Assembly: GCA_037389465.1 (NCBI GenBank) | Contig: JAZARR010000212.1 | Location: 124,001-188,000, forward strand | From: Baylisascaris procyonis | Taxonomy: Eukaryota; Nematoda; Chromadorea; Rhabditida; Ascarididae | Direction: 5' to 3' | DNA: 64,000 nt | Shown here: positions 36,378 through 50,105 of the stretch, piece after piece | Position numbering within the stretch: position 1 is the stretch's first letter | Layout of the letters: each line of letters begins with the position of its first letter | The notes under the pieces: generated by a model | Seen by the model: the letters and a program-made list of their open reading frames with translations, nothing else | Database searches by the model: none | What the model was told of the DNA's origin: nothing | Translations under genes and position numbers: made by a program

Positions 36378-39300
36378 ATGGCGAAGAAGCGGAGTTCACT
36401 CAGAAATAATCGTCGTGGATCGGATGGCGAAAAACCAGAGAAACATAAGACGAAGCAACGACCGAAATTTGGGATGAAAGCAAATTCCACGTTCAAGAAA
36501 GGCGCTCACAGCCTAAATCCAGGTTTTTTTTTTTTTTTTTTTTTAGAAAACTTGATTCATCTGCGTTTGTAACGTTTCGCTGAGTTCCATCCTTTCATTT
36601 GCACTTCGTAATGGCAATGAGAAAATTTTTCTTTGGCGTTTGAAAAAGTTTCATTTGTTTTCGTGTTACATATGTCGATGACTGTTTGTGATTATATTTA
36701 CATGCAATATACCGAATATAATATAAAACTTGGGAGGGTTTTCTGTACGCAAAGATATAGTTTAGGTTACTTTTGGGATTGCGCCTGAAAGTCATTTAGT
36801 TTTACGAAAACGTCGAAACCTTTAAAAAGTATCTGTGAAAGGTTGGTAGTGCCATAAGAAAGTAAAACAATAGCTGCAGTAGCTATAGTTTGATTGAAAG
36901 CGTATAAGATGTAATGTTTATTAAGATCGGGTACCAACTGGTTCGCATATGCGTTCGAAGGCGACCATTAATCGACTGCGAATGTATAAAAATTTCAAAC
37001 CTGTACGGTAAGAATTTCCCTCAACTGTTTCTTCTTTTGGTATTATCTTTGCTTTCGCATGCGTAATTTTATATGCCTTCTATCGTTAGTGCTCAGTTGT
37101 TGGTGAACGGTGATTATTAACGTAGTTGGATGGTTAAAGTTCAGCTTCAGTTTGCAACTGTGAACTTCATTCGTCCTGATTTCGAGTTCTGTTTTGACGA
37201 TTGGTTTCAATCAATTATAAGAGATTTGCCAGTTGCCAAATTTATCGCTCTAAAATATTGTCTTAAATGGCAATTTATGCAGTGCTATAGCACGCAGAAG
37301 TCTTTTTTACGTTGTATTCATTTGTAATTTTTTCAGCACAGGTTGTTTCTTTAAGAATCATATTTTATATCATTCCTGTGGGTAAAAAATTGAATATAGC
37401 GTTTAGTTTAACTGCATCAAATGCTCCATAAAAACTGCATTTATTGTCTTATTTCTTCTATCTTTTTTTACAAATGAATTTGCTGCTTAGCTCTCAATCC
37501 AAATTTGCCTCTAAATTATCGGATCAGTGAGGTTTTCAAAAAGTACATTCATTGCCACAGTTGGGAATTTTTTATGAGATCGCTGATGGGGAATTGGGTA
37601 TTTGAATTGGGTTTATAAAGTACGAGACGATGATAGGTGAAGAAAAACGAGAGAAAGGAGGCGGCGTTTCAAATGGTTTGAGATGAACGCTTCAGCTGTA
37701 TCGGATCATCGCTTAGCTAATGAAATCGGTACATATGCATGCTGTTCTCTAACTGTTGCATAAGTTTTATTGTCGAGCAACGTGCATATAGTATAATACG
37801 GTCTGGTATGATGGAGGCAATAGTGGATGAGCCTAGCCGTTGGTTTTCCAAGGTGTGATTTAGCCCATTTCGTATTATTAAAGTGCTCAACTCATCTTCT
37901 TTTGCAATCACTAGACACCAGTCCATAGCACCAACGAAATGAGGTCTTCTGGCTTTTTCTTTACAAAACTTTTGAGTAAAAAAAAGCTGGAAGGCTATAC
38001 CCAATTTCGTTCTTTGTACCACGATACATACTTAGAGGAGTAGTGTAGAATGAAAATAGTTAGTGAGACACGAATAGTTGCTGCTGTGATTTGTTGTCGG
38101 TCGTTGTCGTGAAATAAGATCTCTCACTATATAAGTGGAAGTATTTTCTTGTTTTCATTTTCTTATTTGCAGTAACTCGAAAGGAAAAATAATCAAAGCG
38201 GCACCCTATCAAGAACGTCTCGCATCGGGAACAGTAGCTCGGGTGGAGCCGAATAGGAAATGGTTTGGTTGGTTTTTATTTATGTTGACAATTGTTGATT
38301 CGTTTTGCTGTTATACATCGGTTTCCTTATATCGTTTAATCGGTAAGTTTGTCCAAAATGTTTTTATGCGATCAACAACATGAAACGGCAAACTTAGATC
38401 TTATTGTGCTCAATCCAACCCAAGATGTCTTTTCGCATTATGAACACTGAGTTTTTTGTAGATGTCATATTATTCGTTGTTGAATTTAATATTAGAAGAA
38501 ATTAGAGCCTCATCACTTCACACAAGTTACTCATGATTTGCCTTCATACCGGCTACTGAGGCTCAGATTCTTCTAATGTAAATAGTGAAGAGAGAGAAAC
38601 GTTGTTTTTAACAGACCTGTTTACTAAACTGCAGTCGTGTTCCTGGTTGGATAGTTTGGAACAGCTGTGAATAGATGTAATGGAGTTGGTCTGTGAAATG
38701 CTCTTATAGGCAGGCTTTGCATCTTTGTGCCTGCAAGATGTGCACTTTGGATTAATGAATTGTTTTGCAGGTAACACTCGTGTTATTGGTCAAGAACAAC
38801 TGCAGAAGTTCCAAGAGAGCATGGGCAAAGTTATGCAAGATCCTTTCCAAGTTGTAATGCGACAGACTAAAATGCCTATTTCATTACTAGCCGAAAAAGG
38901 GAAGGTTTGTCGCTTGCTTTTTCGATACGTTTTATTTGAGTACCTTCGATTGTTGTTGCTTCATATACTCTTAATTAAACAAAACCACGATGTGTCACTT
39001 ATTGCACCGTTTCATTCGTTCCAACTCGAAAGTCACTTGACACAAAATCTATACTTCAAGGGCGAGTAATTATTAGTTTATGGTGAAGTAATCGGATGGA
39101 CTAAACAACCTTAACCATCACTTCAAAACCACTTAATTAGTTACTCTTTCATTTCATTAGATTTCTTTGTTATTTATGGTTGCCTGCTAATTTTATAAGT
39201 TCATTGCAAACGTATATTCAAATAATTTATTGCTCGACAAATATTTGACGTTATATCTGATGAACAAATTTTGTTCTATATAACTATTATATAAGCTTTA

Positions 39301-42300
39301 TTGTAATTTAATAGCTTATTTGTCACTCTTCATGGTTCGAAATGTTCTTGAGGTTTCATATCATTTCAGCAGCAACGTGTGCATCTGCTCGACGTGGAAA
39401 GCTTCGAATATACGTTCGGAAAGAAGGCTTTGAGGAAAAGACCAACACTCAAAGTGGATTCTGTTGAGGTTGCCCTTTCATTGCTATTCCGAAATTCTCA
39501 CATAAGATGTGCTATATTTTTGCCGCAGTTAATTGCCTCTAGGTTAATTAGTGTTGCATCAGCTTCATGCGAAGCTATGAAATAAGATCACAGCATTCCT
39601 GAAGGTTGTAGGCGAAAATCTGTAAAATAAAGGCAGTTTTACGGCTGTTTTCACGTTAGACACTGTCGCCTGTTTTTCAATTCTTCGTCATGTGAGAGGG
39701 GCGACCTTCATCGACTTTTTGAGGCGATCAAAGCACTCACTCGATGTTGATCATTACAAAAAGCAGCTTTAGGTTGTGTTGTGATGTGGGTTCATATCGC
39801 GCAGTTGTTGTTGCGTTAGGTGGACGGGGTGAGCTGTTTGTTCAGAATGGAATGCTTTAGTTAGATGATTGAGTGCTATCGCTTATTTGATTGTGTGTAG
39901 AGTTACTGTCGCGGGATTAGGTTAGCTGAACTTAGCGGATATTATTGGAACAGGTACATCGTATTTTGATCGAAAGGTTTTGTGATTCGCAATTTCCCCG
40001 AAATTTTCATCCAATGTTGTTTTCAAATTTTCTTATAATAAAAGTGCCATGATGAACTGATCGAAAATGATTGAAATAAGAGTTTGATTTATTGTTGTTC
40101 CAGTCACTGCATAGCGACGCTTCAGCTCGATGTGAGGAGTATAGTCACGAGGACGATAGGGATCTGCATGTGGAGGATCACGACTTGGAGCGCTTCGAGA
40201 ACGCCAATCCACTCTTCAAAGCTGGACAAAGCAATCGTGTCTGGGGAGAGCTGTATAAGGTTGGCAATTTAATTATGCTCCACTATCAGTTATTGTGAAA
40301 AGGTATTTGCAATCGGTTAGACACAGAGCTCTTTAATAGTTAATGCTTGGAAGGCACTATAATGCTCCCTGATTTGAAAAATGTTTGTGTGGATTTGAAT
40401 AGTGGAATGTGTTTCTAAAGGGTTTTTGCTTGTCACATCAGCTGCCTATAAAATATACTGAATCTTTATATCGATTCAGTTCGGAAGTGCAGACATCGTT
40501 GTAAAATTTTTCACTCAGCATCTTAATTATTTGCCTACGCACCTCAAATGTTTCGAAGCGTCGTATAAGTTTGTGAACTAAGCGCAAGCGTTAATTGAAC
40601 TACTAACAAAATATGAATCATATTATTGAACAAGGTAAATGTTATATGAGAGTAGATGTGTGATAGCTTAGTAGGTATTTGTCTTTTATGTACAGTTGGT
40701 AGAATTTTGCATATACAGAGTTCTCTTCAACAGTGATAGTTTGCGTCACTCGCGCTATACTCGGTTGCAGAAAGGTGTTGAACTTGGCAACAAGCACTTA
40801 TATGATAATTTTAAGTGATGGAGGCCTTGAAGTGGTTGAAAAGAGTTTGATTAAAGGTATTAGATTCGTCGGATGTGGTTGTCGAAGTGGTAGATGCGAG
40901 AGATCCGATGGGCACCCGCTGCAAACACGTGGAAGAATTCCTTCGAAAGGAAAAGCCGCACAAACATCTTATTATCGCACTGAACAAAGTCGACTTGATC
41001 CCAACATGGGTTTCGGTATAGTTTTATTGTCTAATGTTTATTTTCCAACTCCTGCCATAACTGGTCATTTGGTCTACTCTACAACGTTGTCTCAATATTA
41101 GTGCGCTTATTGAAACGTTTTTCTTGAGCAGATTTGCGTGGTGGTATTTTATAGTAAAAAAGTTTGCGTGAAGTTGAAAAGTTGTTGTCTGCTTGCGATA
41201 AAGGAATTTGCTTGCTAATGCAGTTTTTTGGGAAGCGAGTTGTGATGCAGTGATTCAACGCCAAAAATCGAGCTGCCAAACATTGAGGTCAGCTGCATTG
41301 TTTAAAGATTTTTGCTGATCTCAGTGATTATTGTGAAAGGTTATAGGAGTGGAAGTCGATTGGAAAAAAACAGTATGCCGAATGGAGATTCTCCTTGGAT
41401 CAAATACTATGCTGATGCTCAGCAACAGAACTGCGGTGATAAATAGTAAAATCTGAAAAGAGGCTTTGAAGATGGTAAAAAAGGGTTGAGGTAGAGAAGG
41501 TTATTTTTGTTTCGGAAACCTTGGTTTGTTGTTGTAAGAGTATATACCGTTTCCGAGGTTCAATTGTAATGGTGTAGGGATGTTTCCCCTGAAAGGCTTT
41601 AGAGGATGAGTTTGTTTGACTGTTTACAGTATATCAAATCCCATCTGAGCAGCTTCAAAATGCCATTAGTTTAAAGTTTTGATTTCACTTGAAAGCGTAT
41701 ATAGTGTGTACCGATGGTTTTAGAAGAAATGGCTGTCAATGTTTTCGAAGGAGTTGCCGACAGTTGCATTTCATGCTTCAATGCAGCATTCATTCGGCAA
41801 GGGTGCTCTTATCAATTTATTGCGTCAATTCGCTAAACTTCACAAGGAAAGGAAACAGGTAGCTTATTATACATTATCCATATCCGGGACGTGCACGATG
41901 CCGTGTCCCTCTCGTTTAAAATGATTGCTTCGACCCGTTCTTATCGTGTAAATAAGAATCTGCCAAGCCCATTGTTTAGCACCACCTTGTTTCTGTTATA
42001 TGTCTATATTAATGAGCGCAATGGGATTTTTCATTTCTCGAAAGTTTCATATAAGGGCTTTTATAAAGAGCGCTTTTGGCTCATCTGTGGGCCCCGATCT
42101 ACATAGAGCTTTGTGCGCTTTTGTTCAACGTTCAGGATTGCCTTCGGCAAATTGAATTTTCTGATTTGTGATGTTGTGTATATTTTTATTTACAGATCAG
42201 CGTTGGTTTTATTGGTTATCCAAATGTGGGCAAATCATCGATTATCAATACGTTACGCTCGAAAAGAGTTTGTAAAACAGCGCCAATTGCCGGTGAAACG

Positions 42301-45300
42301 AAGGTTGTTTTCTTTTCTTTTTCTATTGCATTCGATTGGTGAAACCGTATGTGAATACGGCTAAAAACGACTAATGTAGTGCAGTTGTTGCTCTCTGAGT
42401 GTTCCATGAAGGACATCTCTTGCAATCTCTGCAGAATTCATGAACTTTGATTGATGCATTATCACTGCGCACGTCTATTTGGCATTGAAATTTGGCACTG
42501 ATATCCCTACTTTGATGCGACGGATCCTTCGGTTGCTTGACGTATGACGTCTTCCGCAGTACACAGAAAACCCCAAATGCCTCTTTCAGTTCATATTCTT
42601 CTGCGTTTCAGCACTTCAACTTACCGGCAGTGTAGCTTGTCTGGGCGTTAAACAAGCGGAGCATTGCCTGCTCGATTTCATTTACGGAATATAGTTTTAA
42701 CAATTTTTTCTCCCATGTGCATATTATGCATTCTTCGGCCGCATCTGAGACGCCATCTCTATCCCGCCGTCCAAGATTAGTTTCATGGTTGGTAGACATG
42801 GTTTAAGTTACCGCTGCTTGTTTTATTATTTTGAGTAAGCGAGACCAAAGGAGGTTTTTGGAATATGCGAAATTCTTTTGATTTCGAAGAATTTTACCGC
42901 TTAATTACTCGTTACGCTTAATGTTCATGCTTTGCGTTCAAGTAAAACGATTTCGTCCGGGTAACATATTATTTTATTAAATACTTTCTTTCTGTTCACT
43001 TTAAATTTTTATTAACTAAGCGTCCTCCTAATGCACCTTTAAACTTTCTTATGTTGGCATTGCAGCATTTTGCAGGCGTTTATTTGTGCAATGAGTGAGG
43101 AGTGTCAAATGTTGCAGGTATGGCAGTATGTTACATTGATGCGTCGAATTTATATGATCGACTGCCCGGGTGTCGTTTATCCACAAGGCGATTCGGAGAC
43201 CCAAATTATTTTGAAAGGAGTGGTCAGTGAATTCGCTCATTCTTAATGCACATATTAGCACTGATCTTTCAATATTTATTTCCTCGAATATGCTTTTATT
43301 ATTATTATATTCAAACCAAAAAGTTGCATCGCGGTGGGGTATTAGAATACGTAATAATAGATAACGTTATTTGAATTCTATATCGACTGTTTGACTGGAA
43401 TCGACTATCTGTGCTAGATTGGAATTGTATAGTTTAAAGGTGAAACTGCATATCTAATAAATTTCACTTTCTCTTTGATCTGAGAGAGTAAACAGTAAAT
43501 TGATGTCGTTTTCAGGTCCGTGTTGAAAACGTGAAAGACCCAGAAAACCATATAAAAGGAGTTCTTGAGCGTGTCAAACCGCAGTATTTGAAGACCTTCT
43601 ATGCGATCGACGATTGGACTGATGTGGAGGATTTTCTTAGTAAAATCTGCATCAGGACTGGACGTTTGCTGAAGGTGGGTTGATACCTTACCTTAGAATG
43701 CATGTCATTTGTAATGGGACCTTATTGCCGTTATAAGAAGCTTTAATGTCACTAATGAAACACTGTTTATGAGCATATAGAGATCTTATTATCTCATTGA
43801 TTTGAACGTTCTTAGATTCCTTCATGTCGTTGAACAAAACAGCTTGTTTATTGAATGGCTGACTGTGTGTGTGTGTGTCGTATGTCAAGGCGATACTGCA
43901 TTCAAAGAGCATGATTCAGTTTTTTATTTAATTTACCGTTTCACTATTTTCGTTTCGAAGTTCAGCTTTGTTGTAATACAATAAAAAAACGTGATTGATT
44001 TACGTTTGATGTTAATTCCGTTGTTTATTTGGTGCAGTTGATTTTGCGTTTCATTTCGTTTTTATGGAACCTGATCACATTGTGCGACATTTCTGCTGGT
44101 GAAGAAATAAAGCTTCTAAAAAACGATAGTTCGAAGATCTCGCGGTTGCTTTTCTGGCTAGGGATGCATTTTACTTAATCCCGCTCTGTTCTAAACTCGA
44201 ACGTAGTCGATTGCAACGGGCATATTTCTCGTCCTTTGAAATCGAACTTTCATTATTGGCACCATTGTTCAAAAGGGGGAGGGCGGGGGTTGCCGTATTA
44301 GGTGACCTCTCATTTGCAAAATGTTTAGGTGGCACGCGATGAATGACAGCACTGTTTCAGGGTGGTGAACCGGATGTGCGTTCGGTGGCGAAAGCCGTTT
44401 TAAACGATTTTCAGCGCGGTAGATTGCCCTACTTCGTACAGCCACCAGGATGCGATTCACAGGAAGGAGCCGATGACCAAGTATTGCGTCATTAGATTTT
44501 TTTTATCGCGTTATTTTTTTTTTTTAATTTCGGTGATTTTTTGGCATTTTCTTTCAAACGTCTTATCGAAAGAAGCGTTTTCAGTTGTTACGGCCCACTT
44601 AATTCTTTCAGAGATTTACGACAAACTTATCCGACCTCACGAATTGTGTTGAAGCGCTGAAAACCACAGTGGCTGTTCTCATATCAGTGAACGTTATACT
44701 AATAGATTGCGTATTGTTTTGGATGGTTTTCCTGTTTATTAATGAGTATCGTTTAATGAAGAGGTTATTTTTCTCGTCTGTTTCTAAAGAAGGTAATACC
44801 TAAGCGCAGCAGAACAGACAGCCCGAAAACAGTGCACTGAGATATAGTACTGTGAGACGTGGCCGTTACACTCTACAGTTTGCAGCCGCCGTTAAATGAA
44901 ACGATGGAGGATGAAAAGCCGGCTGAAACCGAAGATAATCGATCAACAATGAAAGGTGACCAGGTCAGTTATTAGCCTGTTCCCAATATGTTATTTCTTT
45001 CTAAGGTGCTCGCTGCGACTAGAATATACTATCGAATTCTCTGATAGCTTATAGAATTCGACCAGTGGAGAAAATTTTGCACTTCCATTTTCAGCCATTC
45101 CTTTTAACCGTGCATTGTCACATGGTTGAGGCATCTAATGATGTAATTTTTCATCACCCTTCATCGTTCTGTTCACCATTTGAACAGAATTAAAACTGTT
45201 GGGCCGGTTAGGCGAGCCATTTATTATAGAATGTCATGTCCGTCGTATCGGAACTTTTTTGAAAGAGTTGATGATTCATTCAGCGGAACTTGATGGAATT

Positions 45301-46755
45301 CTCATCAGTGCATTCCGTTTTATTCAAAGTTGTGCATTTGCTTCCCATAAAACTGTTAAAATAGACTTAAGAGGTAGCAAACCAAACTTCGTTTTACTAA
45401 ATTGTAACATAATGCACACCTTTATTCGACATCGTCGAAAGTTTTTGTGATTTGATATTTATTCGGCACATCCAGGCTTATAGCCAGAATTTTGGGCCGA
45501 GTGTGGATGCGTTTCAATTAACGGGAGCGTGTAAAATCTGCTCGTGATCTGCGAACATTATTAAACTTCTTTTTGCTGCTTTTATTTATTCTTTCGCCTT
45601 TTAAGGATCCATCTAGAATCTGAGTTTGCTTTACAAAGACGTTTTTTGACTGGATATTAGATATAGTGCAATGGGAGGCTAATACCGCTGATATATGCTT
45701 TTAAAAGTAAGCAGACGCTTATTTATCATCCATCGATAATTTGAAGGGAGAAGACAAATGTTAGCTGTGATAACGATCAGAAGCATATTTTCAAGTAACT
45801 TGAAGGCAGAGGCATCAACAGGTGCCAGCGATGATGAAGGCTCATTAACGGATGTTGGTTCGACGTGCAGTGGTCTCACTGACTTATCTGGAGTCTCCGA
45901 TCTCGCAGACATGCCTCTAACCGATGTGCGAGAAGATGCCGTCGATAAAGGCATCGACGACCACTCATCGGTTACTGTTCATCTATATTCATGCAGTGAT
46001 CACTTGAGTTGAATTTGTGGTTGTTTGAAGTGCCATTTATGATTCGTCTGCGTGGTCTTTTATCACTTGCTCTATAGGTCTCAACCGTGGCCAGCTTGCG
46101 TTATTTTAGAAGGAGAGAACTTAGTGCTTAAGAGGTATTGCTCGTTGCAGGCTATTTCTACAGCTTATTGTATATTTAAAGATTTGTTTCAGCTGCGCCT
46201 TTATGCTGTGAGAGATTCTCGTTTGTTGCGATTTGGTAGATACTTAAGAGGCTTAGTGGAACAACTAGACCAGCATGGTTTTAATAAGAAATCGGTTGTA
46301 AACGATTGCTGTTTGGTATTAAGAGTTTTTTACTAATGTGCATATTTTTGCTTTATTTTAATTGCTCTAGCAAAAAGGATATTCATTCAAGATTGTCATC
46401 GCATTTTTTGGCACGTAATGGTTTGAGGTTTTCATATTTTATCGATGTTTCTTTATATATATTTCAAAATTCTTAGCTGAATATTAATGAAAAAGTAAAA
46501 AATTAATTAAGATTGTTTACTTTGGCTATCTAACTACCAGAAAGCTTTCGAAAATTCTGAATCGCAAACCATTATAGAAGCACAGTTGAATTGCCAATTC
46601 AGGAAAAGACAAAACCAATTATGAAACAGAAACGTCGCTCTCGTGGCAAACGAGCAGGCAAGAAGTTGACTGAGAAGCGAAGACGACTGAAGTCCCGAGG
46701 AGATATGAGAGTGGTGGAAACCGTTGCGTCGCGTGATGGCAGTTCGCCCCCAGAG
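36378..46755 (+). CDS. ngp-1: Nucleolar GTP-binding protein 2 (GNL2/NGP-1), circularly permuted GTPase
   Basis: GTPase needed for nucleolar/nuclear maturation of pre-60S ribosomal subunits. Twelve exons join perfectly in phase: 36378-36522, 36926-37007, 38173-38267, 38771-38904, 39370-39468, 40104-40259, 40857-41009, 41724-41858, 42196-42303, 43118-43222, 43516-43674 and 44361-44480 (497 codons). The NGP1NT region holds [13 protein letters not shown] and [20 protein letters not shown]. The permuted motif order is DARDPMG (250-256), G4 NKVD (280-283), AFHAS, then G1 GYPNVGKSS (340-348) and G3 DCPG (384-387). The tail is less certain: 44612-44668, 44886-44963 ([17 protein letters not shown]), 45806-45970 (acidic, Ser/Thr-rich) and 46603-46755 (basic, [20 protein letters not shown]). 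The true stop is beyond 46755, perhaps at 50105. The exon 1 donor opens into a 21-base T run. Confidence 0.96.
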
Positions 46756-49344
46756 GTGTGTTGCCTTCGAGATTGTCTCACGGATACCGTTCGTATAGTG
46801 CTGACAGTTTCTAACAAGAAAATGAAATGTCTGCTCTTATGACAGGACAGTGAACTTGTTTGCTGCGTTCTTTGCGGTTTCTTTACAATCCCATTACACT
46901 TTGTTGTCATTTTATTTTGTTGTAGTTAAAATTGTTTACGTAGTATGTTTACATCTAAACATGAGGCTGTAATGTAACCGAACGTGTTTGCTTATTGGAA
47001 TTATGCTGAAATACCCCGCCTTCTTCGCTTAAAGTATACCGCCGCTTGATTAATTACTTCAACAAAGAGCCTCAGGCTACCATCCGCTCTCCATTCCCCT
47101 CTCCATCCATCGTCACTCTTCTTATGTAATCTATGTTGAAAATCGACGTTATTAAGTGGTCACTGCATCCCTTTTGCTTAAGTCTCGATTGGGTGTTGTT
47201 GGTACCTTTTTGCTTTCCTATAGCTGTGTCGCACCTTAGAGGGATTTTTCATTTATTGACGAATTCTTGAAGCAGCCTGAGAATCGTTGTATGGATATTC
47301 ACAACATCTTCAACGCAATACTGGACATATTTTTGTTTGTTGCGTTCGTTGCTCATCGTACACTCGTTCAACTGCCCGTTTTTTGTCTCTGCGATATTCT
47401 GCAAGGTAGTTTTGGCCCCCAGCCGTCCTGCTTTCGTCTTATACTGTCTCTTACGTCTTAGACGAGATTCATCTTCTGCTCGTCTTGTCTATGACATACT
47501 TGTTGGTTATATAGGATGCAACATTCAACCTGTATACGTAGGTAGAAGTGCTTTCTCATAAATGACTTAGTGTGCGCAAGGTTTTCATAATCAGTGGTTG
47601 TTCTACAGATGACTTGCTGGTGCAGCGTAATGTTTTCACTCAACAGCGACTTGATGGGATTTGTACTGTTTAGAGACTTGAGGTTGCATCGTTGAGTTTA
47701 TCACTATTCAAAGGTAAATGTCAGTCTGTTCGGCTAATGGAGTGTCTGCATAAGGCACAAAACATTGAGGCAACTTGTTTCGCCGACTGTTCACTACAAG
47801 CATACAATTTGCAGGGTTCTATGGGCGTTGTTGAATTTGGGATGCAAGGATCTGACAAGAAAAAGTGTATGTGGCGTAAAAAGTTGGGAAAACGACGATT
47901 GATCAAGCATCAGATCTAAGGAAGTTTCTTTTCGAAAATAATATTGCTTTGATTGATAATTATTGCCATCGCAGTGAGTACGCCTTGTTATGATTGCACT
48001 GTTGTTGCTTTTCGATGCACGATAAACAGCTGGTTAGTTTACGCTATGAGAGATCAATCGCGGAAAAAAACTTGTTCGGTTTAGTAAAGGTGAGCATCAC
48101 TGAAGGGAAAGGTATTCGAAAATTTGATAGTTTTCCGATGTGGTGTCAAGATGGGAGGTGCGAAAGGTGTAACTCAGCAGATCTTCGAGATGCTAGACGC
48201 AAAAAGCTTTTGAAGTAATCCTTTGAAAGCTAAATGTTTTAGCATTTTCATGCTTGTAGTTAGCTGGTATGGGCACTGCTTTGTGACCATATCGCGCAAT
48301 CTTATGAAGAGGTAGTGAGCCATTTATTTCTTCGGAACAGTTCATTTATTAAATTAGAAAAGCACATCGGGTCTTTGACTTTAATAATATTTGAGGATTG
48401 GGGAGTTTTTGAATCTGTTGATTATGGATATAGAGAATTCGTGGACAAGTTAAAGCTACGATGTGTACTTCGACTTCAAAGTGGTGTTTGTAGATGCTGA
48501 AGATTGTTGTTTGAAAAACTCAACTCTTTGGATGCAAAAACGGGCGTGTTTGAAGTCGTAAAAATGTTTCAAGAAAACAACTAATATTTAGAAAAAATTT
48601 GGGCGTCACATAAAAGTTTATCCGATCTTGTCAATTTTTACGTTTTAGCAGTATTGGAGAATATTCTTCACGAGAATTTCGCCCTGAAAAATAAGATGAA
48701 AATAATTGAGAAGTTTTGAATGAATGGCAATATGCAAAATCGGATACAACCTTAAGCAGAGACTGAAATCCTTTCAGACAGATGATTTATATGCAAATAA
48801 ACATTGAAGTTTGTGATGTCGTTTTCTTTCGGCACTGTGATACGGCTGTCCATAAGTGTTGTATTGTTATGTTTATTGTTGAGGTGAACAATAAATCTGT
48901 TCCCATTTTCTTTTTGTAAATCACTTAGGTGAGATGGATTGCAATACGCTGTCGTATCGACTGCTTCTTTGCGGTTAAGGCCAAGTGAGCTATGCTACAC
49001 TTTTGTACAGTTGTGCTCACTTTTTCATTACCATCGAGAAACAACGGCTCATTTTCAGAGGGTTATCATATAGCACAAACAATCGCTGAGCTAAAATTTG
49101 ATTGGAATAGCGTCAATTGAAACATTTAATCGAAGTAAAAAAAATCGCCTTGAAGACATTCCGAATGTAATTTTCACATTTTTCAATTCTCATTGTGAGA
49201 CCTATGTGAAGTTAAAAAGAAGTTATACTTTTTTGGCATTCATTGACTTTCACTGAAAGTTCGATGGTGGAAAATTGGAACGTAGTTCTTAACGCTCAGA
49301 AGTTGTCAACAGAAATATCAAGCTGCACGCAGAGTTCTTCATTC

Positions 49345-49346
<2 letters not shown>

Positions 49347-49375
<29 letters not shown>
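49347..49375. repeat. Poly-T run, 29 bases
   Basis: The longest homopolymer in the window. Other runs of about 20 bases occur at 1210-1228 (T), 1528-1546 (A), 22510-22533 (A), 36524-36544 (T) and 59381-59401 (T). Confidence 0.95.
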
Positions 49376-49377
<2 letters not shown>

Positions 49378-50005
49378 AAACTGAAGCATGCGTTTTTCAA
49401 GTGGTACGTTCCACTTTTTTCCAAGTTGGTCTACATCTCAAGTTTGATGGCAATGCGCTCTTTTTTTTATTACATAGTTTTCTGGTGGCTGTTTTTTGTT
49501 TATCACATGAAAGCGTTTTAGGTGTGAGCGTTGCATAATTTTTTTTTTTTTAGAGTATATTGGTGTAGTTTTGTTTTGAAAGGGCTTTGAAAACGTAAGG
49601 AAGAGCTGTGATAAAAAAAGCTAAAATTTTATTTGAGTATGAAGTGTTTGATTGTCGATGTTGAAGTGCTGCTGTGCTTTATTCATAGGATATTGAGTTG
49701 CGTTGACTAGGGCATTTGCAATGGTGGCTTTGTTTGTTATTCGGCTCTATTTTAGTTTATGTCGAGTCATGTCAACCAGCATGCATTTATTGCCTTTATT
49801 CGTGATACGAAATTTACTGACCAACGGTCTAGCACAGCATTTCTACGACAGTGGCCGAGTTGACTTGTCATAGGATGGAAACCAACATCAATTATACATT
49901 GCTTATAGTTTTGGAAGCTAAACGCTTTATTTTATTGTGCAGCACATGCGTACTTAAAAAGATATATATTTTGTATCTGAATTGGTCATTTTACCATTTA
50001 TGCAG

Positions 50006-50105
50006 CCAGTCTGACTCGAAATCAGGTAAGCATCATAGGTGCAAACTTCATCGCCAACTGATTATGAGATCCAAAGGATTGAAAGCCGTCAAAACTGCTC
50101 GTTGA
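50006..50105 (+). CDS. Candidate terminal exon of ngp-1
   Basis: An acceptor, ATTTATGCAG, precedes an open segment encoding QSDSKSGKHHRCKLHRQLIM followed by RSKGLKAVKTAR and a stop. A short Lys/Arg/His-rich tail after an Asp/Ser stretch resembles the end of GNL2 proteins. It needs two carried-over bases. These exist if the preceding exon uses the donor two bases downstream, at 46757 instead of 46755. The link is inferred and the intron would be 3.2 kb. Confidence 0.35.
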
